From Paracidovorax anthurii (GTDB taxonomy: Bacteria; Pseudomonadota; Gammaproteobacteria; Burkholderiales; Burkholderiaceae_C): a DNA stretch of 64,000 nucleotides. This document shows, in pieces, positions 61,661 through 64,000 of this stretch; positions within the stretch are counted from its first letter, which is position 1, and each line of letters opens with the position of its first letter. The position numbers were made by a program, and so were the translations under genes. Below the pieces are notes generated by a model. It had not been told where the DNA came from. It saw only the letters and a program-made list of their open reading frames with translations, and did not search any database. The stretch spans positions 62,001 through 126,000 of the forward strand of contig NZ_QLTA01000007.1 of the NCBI RefSeq assembly GCF_003269065.1. The letters are read 5' to 3'.

Positions 61661-63511
61661 TCACTTCTGCACGAGGTATTCGGGGCTGGCCATGACCAGC
61701 AGCACGGCGGCGGCGACGCGGTTGAGCTGCGCGGCGCTGCTCGTTGCGGCCACCGGCGTGGCCGCCAGCGCGGCCGCGATGCGCGACTGCGTGGTGGCGG
61801 ACACCTGCCCCGCCGACAGCAGCAGCGCCACCTTGCGCGCCAGCGCGCCGGTGTCGGCCACCAGCGGCAGCAGGTTGGCGTAGCTGCAGGTGATGTCGAA
61901 GCCGTTGTTCGCGTTGCTGGCGCTCTGCGGCAGGTCGGGCGCGTTCACGTAGAGGCCGTTGCGGAGGGTGTTCTGCATGAAGTTCAGGTAGCCGCTCACG
62001 CTGGTCTCGGTGACGATCTGGAATTCCGGCGCCACCTGGCCGGCGGTGGCCATGGCAGTGGAAGGCGGCACATAGCCGGGGCGGAAGAAGTTGAACACCG
62101 AGGGCGAGCGCAGCGGGCTCTGGCCCAGGCGCGAGGCGGGGTCGCTCAGGTCGCCGATCTTCCAGCTGCCCTGCGCCGAGCGCAGGCCGAAGGTGCGGCC
62201 CCACTGCACGAAGCGCACCATGGGCTCGCGCAGCCGCCCGAAGCCGCTGGCCGTGAGGCCTGCGGCGCCGCGCGCCTCCACGTCGAGCAGCACGGCGGCG
62301 ACCACGGCGCGCAGGTCGCCGCGCACGCCGCTGCCGTTGTCGGCGAAGGCGGCCGCCACGCGGCCCACGTAGGCGGGGCTGGGGTTGCTCGTCACCAGCC
62401 GCTGGATGAGCTGCCGGCCGATGAAGGGCCCCACGTTGGGGTGGCCGAAGAGCGTGTCCAGGGCGGTCTTCAGCGCCGCGTCGCCGGCCGTGCCCGCCGC
62501 GATGGTGGTGCCCAGGAAGGTGGCGGCCAGCGTGGAATGGCGGCTGGCGGTGAGCACCATCGGCAGCCGCGCCTGCTGCGGGCCGGGCACGGTGCTGGTG
62601 CCCACCGTGGTGGACTGGTTCTGGCTGCGGTCGTAGTCGTAGCCGGTGAACACGCGCGCAAGGTTGCTCACGTCGGTGGCGGCGTAGGTCTCCAGGCGGT
62701 TGCCGCTCGCGTCGCGCTGCTCGGTGCCGTCGGCGTTCAGGCGGTACAGGCCGATGGTGAAGAGCTGCATCACCTCGCGGGCGTAGTTCTCGTCGGGCTG
62801 GCGGCCGGTGCGGGTGTCTTCCTTCTGGTTCCCGCGGGTGTTCAGGTACACGCCCATGGCGGGGCTGAGCGTCACGGCCTCCAGCAGCGCGCGGAAGTTG
62901 CCGAACGCATGCTGGTTGAGCACGTCCCAGTAGCCGGCGGCGAGGAACGCGGGCCAGGGCTGGTCCATGCCGCTGGTGGAGACGACCAGGATCTCGGAGA
63001 GCGCCAGCGCCACGCGCTTGCGCACCGCGTCGCGCGCGGTGAAGAGCTGGTTCCACAGCATGTAGTCGGCCGGGTACGAGGCGCTCTGGAAGCGCACGTC
63101 GGCGCTGGCCGCGCCGTAGCCGCGCTGGGCCAGCCAGTCGGTGCCGGTGGTACCCACGGGCTGGGCGAACTGCTCGGCCAGCCAGGCGCCGTAGCCCTTG
63201 GCGCGCAGCGCGGCGATCTCCTCGTCGGTGGCCGAGAACTGCGCCTGCAGCAGGAAGCGCGCGGCCTCTTCGTCGGTGGCCGGACCCGCGGCGGTGGCGG
63301 CCCCGGTGACGGGCGTGCCGTCCGGCAGGGCTTCGCCGCCGCCTCCGCCGCAGGCGGCCAGGAGGGCGCCGGCCAGGGCGGCCGCGAGGGCGGCGGGGGC
63401 GCCGGAGGAGGGGGGGGCGGGCCGGGAGTCCGGAGGCAGGCCGGCAGGCAGCGGGGGCTCCGGGGATTCCGGGGACGGCGGCGCGGCGCAGGCCGTGGGG
63501 ATCGGCATCAT
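61661..63511 (-). CDS. DUF1800 family lipoprotein
   Basis: 616 residues from ATG 63511 (MMPIPTACAAP) with TGGAA upstream; ATG 63535 is an alternative. A Pro-rich leader runs into a lipobox LLAACGGGGG, so it is an outer-envelope lipoprotein. The DUF1800 body has RFLLQAQFSATDEEIAALRA, the conserved NYAREVMQLFTIGLY and VFTGYDY. It is the usual partner of DUF1501. No enzymatic role is established. Confidence 0.87.
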   Translation of the reverse strand: MMPIPTACAAPPSPESPEPPLPAGLPPDSRPAPPSSGAPAALAAALAGALLAACGGGGGEALPDGTPVTGAATAAGPATDEEAARFLLQAQFSATDEEIAALRAKGYGAWLAEQFAQPVGTTGTDWLAQRGYGAASADVRFQSASYPADYMLWNQLFTARDAVRKRVALALSEILVVSTSGMDQPWPAFLAAGYWDVLNQHAFGNFRALLEAVTLSPAMGVYLNTRGNQKEDTRTGRQPDENYAREVMQLFTIGLYRLNADGTEQRDASGNRLETYAATDVSNLARVFTGYDYDRSQNQSTTVGTSTVPGPQQARLPMVLTASRHSTLAATFLGTTIAAGTAGDAALKTALDTLFGHPNVGPFIGRQLIQRLVTSNPSPAYVGRVAAAFADNGSGVRGDLRAVVAAVLLDVEARGAAGLTASGFGRLREPMVRFVQWGRTFGLRSAQGSWKIGDLSDPASRLGQSPLRSPSVFNFFRPGYVPPSTAMATAGQVAPEFQIVTETSVSGYLNFMQNTLRNGLYVNAPDLPQSASNANNGFDITCSYANLLPLVADTGALARKVALLLSAGQVSATTQSRIAAALAATPVAATSSAAQLNRVAAAVLLVMASPEYLVQK

Positions 63512-63733
63512 GGGGGGTTCCAGGGGATGGACCATGGGGCGGCGGGCCCGTGGGGAAAGGCCCGCCGCGGGGCCTCTGCCATGCGGCGTGGCGGGCTCCC
63601 GGATGTCAGCATCGCGCAGAAAATTGCGGCGAATTGTGTGAGAGTGTTACTTGCCGGTCCGGTTGTTGCGTCCGCGAGTCAGGCGGCGCGGCGGCGGGCG
63701 GGCATGCCGGGCCCGCCTGCGCTTTCCCCGCCG

Positions 63734-64000
63734 TCAGCGCCCCAGCAGCGCGGCCACGGCCGGGTCGAGCGAGGCCATGAAGTCCTCCACCGCACGGGTG
63801 TAGCCGCTGTCCTGCCCGAGCGTGCCGTTGATGTCGCCGTGCGACAGCGGCTCGGGCAGCACCTCGGCGCGGCCGCCCAGGCCGCGCACCTGCCGGGCCA
63901 TGTGCGCGGCCTGCAGGCAGGGGCGGTCCGGGCGCTGCGTGGAGCACACGAACTGGAACGGCGCGGTGCCGGCCTCCAGCGGGTGGTAGGGCGAGAGCGC
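63734..64000 (-). CDS. alpha/beta hydrolase, C-terminal fragment (cut by window edge)
   Basis: The last 88 residues, running in from beyond 64000. FVCSTQRPDRPCLQAAHMAR and then LPEPLSHGDINGTLGQDSGY match the C-terminal part of alpha/beta-hydrolase esterases, where the His in SHGDIN is the catalytic base. The 200 bp between it and DUF1800 hold no gene. The nucleophile and acid are outside the window. Confidence 0.7.
   Translation of the reverse strand, partial: ALSPYHPLEAGTAPFQFVCSTQRPDRPCLQAAHMARQVRGLGGRAEVLPEPLSHGDINGTLGQDSGYTRAVEDFMASLDPAVAALLGR

Overview
The window is GC-rich (about 70%) with the gene content and intergenic repeats of a Comamonadaceae beta-proteobacterium. Two genes sit behind perfect plant-inducible-promoter (PIP) boxes of the TTCGB-N15-TTCGB type, which HrpX-type activators bind. 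This points to a plant-pathogenic Acidovorax/Paracidovorax with a Hrp type III secretion system. The species call is inference. No tRNA, rRNA, CRISPR array, IS element or phage gene was seen.

Layout. 1-2.1 kb: a truncated IlvD/Edd sugar-acid dehydratase, divergent from a GntR regulator across an 18-bp perfect palindrome. 2.2-4.7 kb: a PIP box, a probable secreted effector with a PI3/4-kinase-like core, and a companion gene broken by a 10-bp tandem duplication. 4.8-8.8 kb: a mini flagellar-rod-like protein, DUF2061, then SPFH, DUF4178 and DUF350 genes. 8.8-12.8 kb: an AT-richer islet of two unknown envelope genes and a TonB siderophore receptor with Fur-like sites. 13.1-15.8 kb: a ketopantoate reductase and a membrane spermidine-synthase-like protein. 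16.0-28.6 kb: a catabolic cluster. It holds two ferredoxins, a ferredoxin reductase, a diiron heme-oxygenase-like oxidase (HDO), a hydroxy-acid oxidase, a ThDP decarboxylase, an enolase-superfamily enzyme, an aldehyde dehydrogenase, two Bug binding proteins, a hydrolase and a LysR regulator. 28.8-32.3 kb: a FAD oxidoreductase and a YqjI/YqjH-like ferric-siderophore reductase pair. 32.5-40.2 kb: LysR/EamA, DUF2127, a hybrid histidine kinase, a riboflavin synthase and a diguanylate cyclase. 40.4-42.9 kb: an acetyltransferase, a 9-bp VNTR and a second PIP-box effector candidate. 43-49.8 kb: LysR/EamA, nudJ-mnmA, lactate permease and a DmeF/DmeR metal-efflux pair. 50-52.7 kb: a BigR-type persulfide operon. 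52.7-64 kb: DUF599, ssb, a ClC channel, an MFS exporter, uvrA, a DUF1501/DUF1800 pair and a truncated hydrolase.

The most novel unit is the 16-28.6 kb cluster. Racemase/dehydratase, hydroxy-acid oxidase, ThDP decarboxylase and aldehyde dehydrogenase together match the order of chemistry in the mandelate pathway. Here that chain is joined to an O2-activating diiron HDO with all six metal ligands and its own ferredoxin/reductase chain. The substrate is unknown. The cluster and the iron islet appear to interrupt an older envelope/polyamine gene set (SPFH, DUF4178, DUF350, spermidine synthase-like, FAD oxidoreductase).

Three families of short intergenic repeats recur. Copies of two of them begin exactly at the TGA stop codon of the preceding gene, and one copy of the third lies in frame inside a coding sequence.
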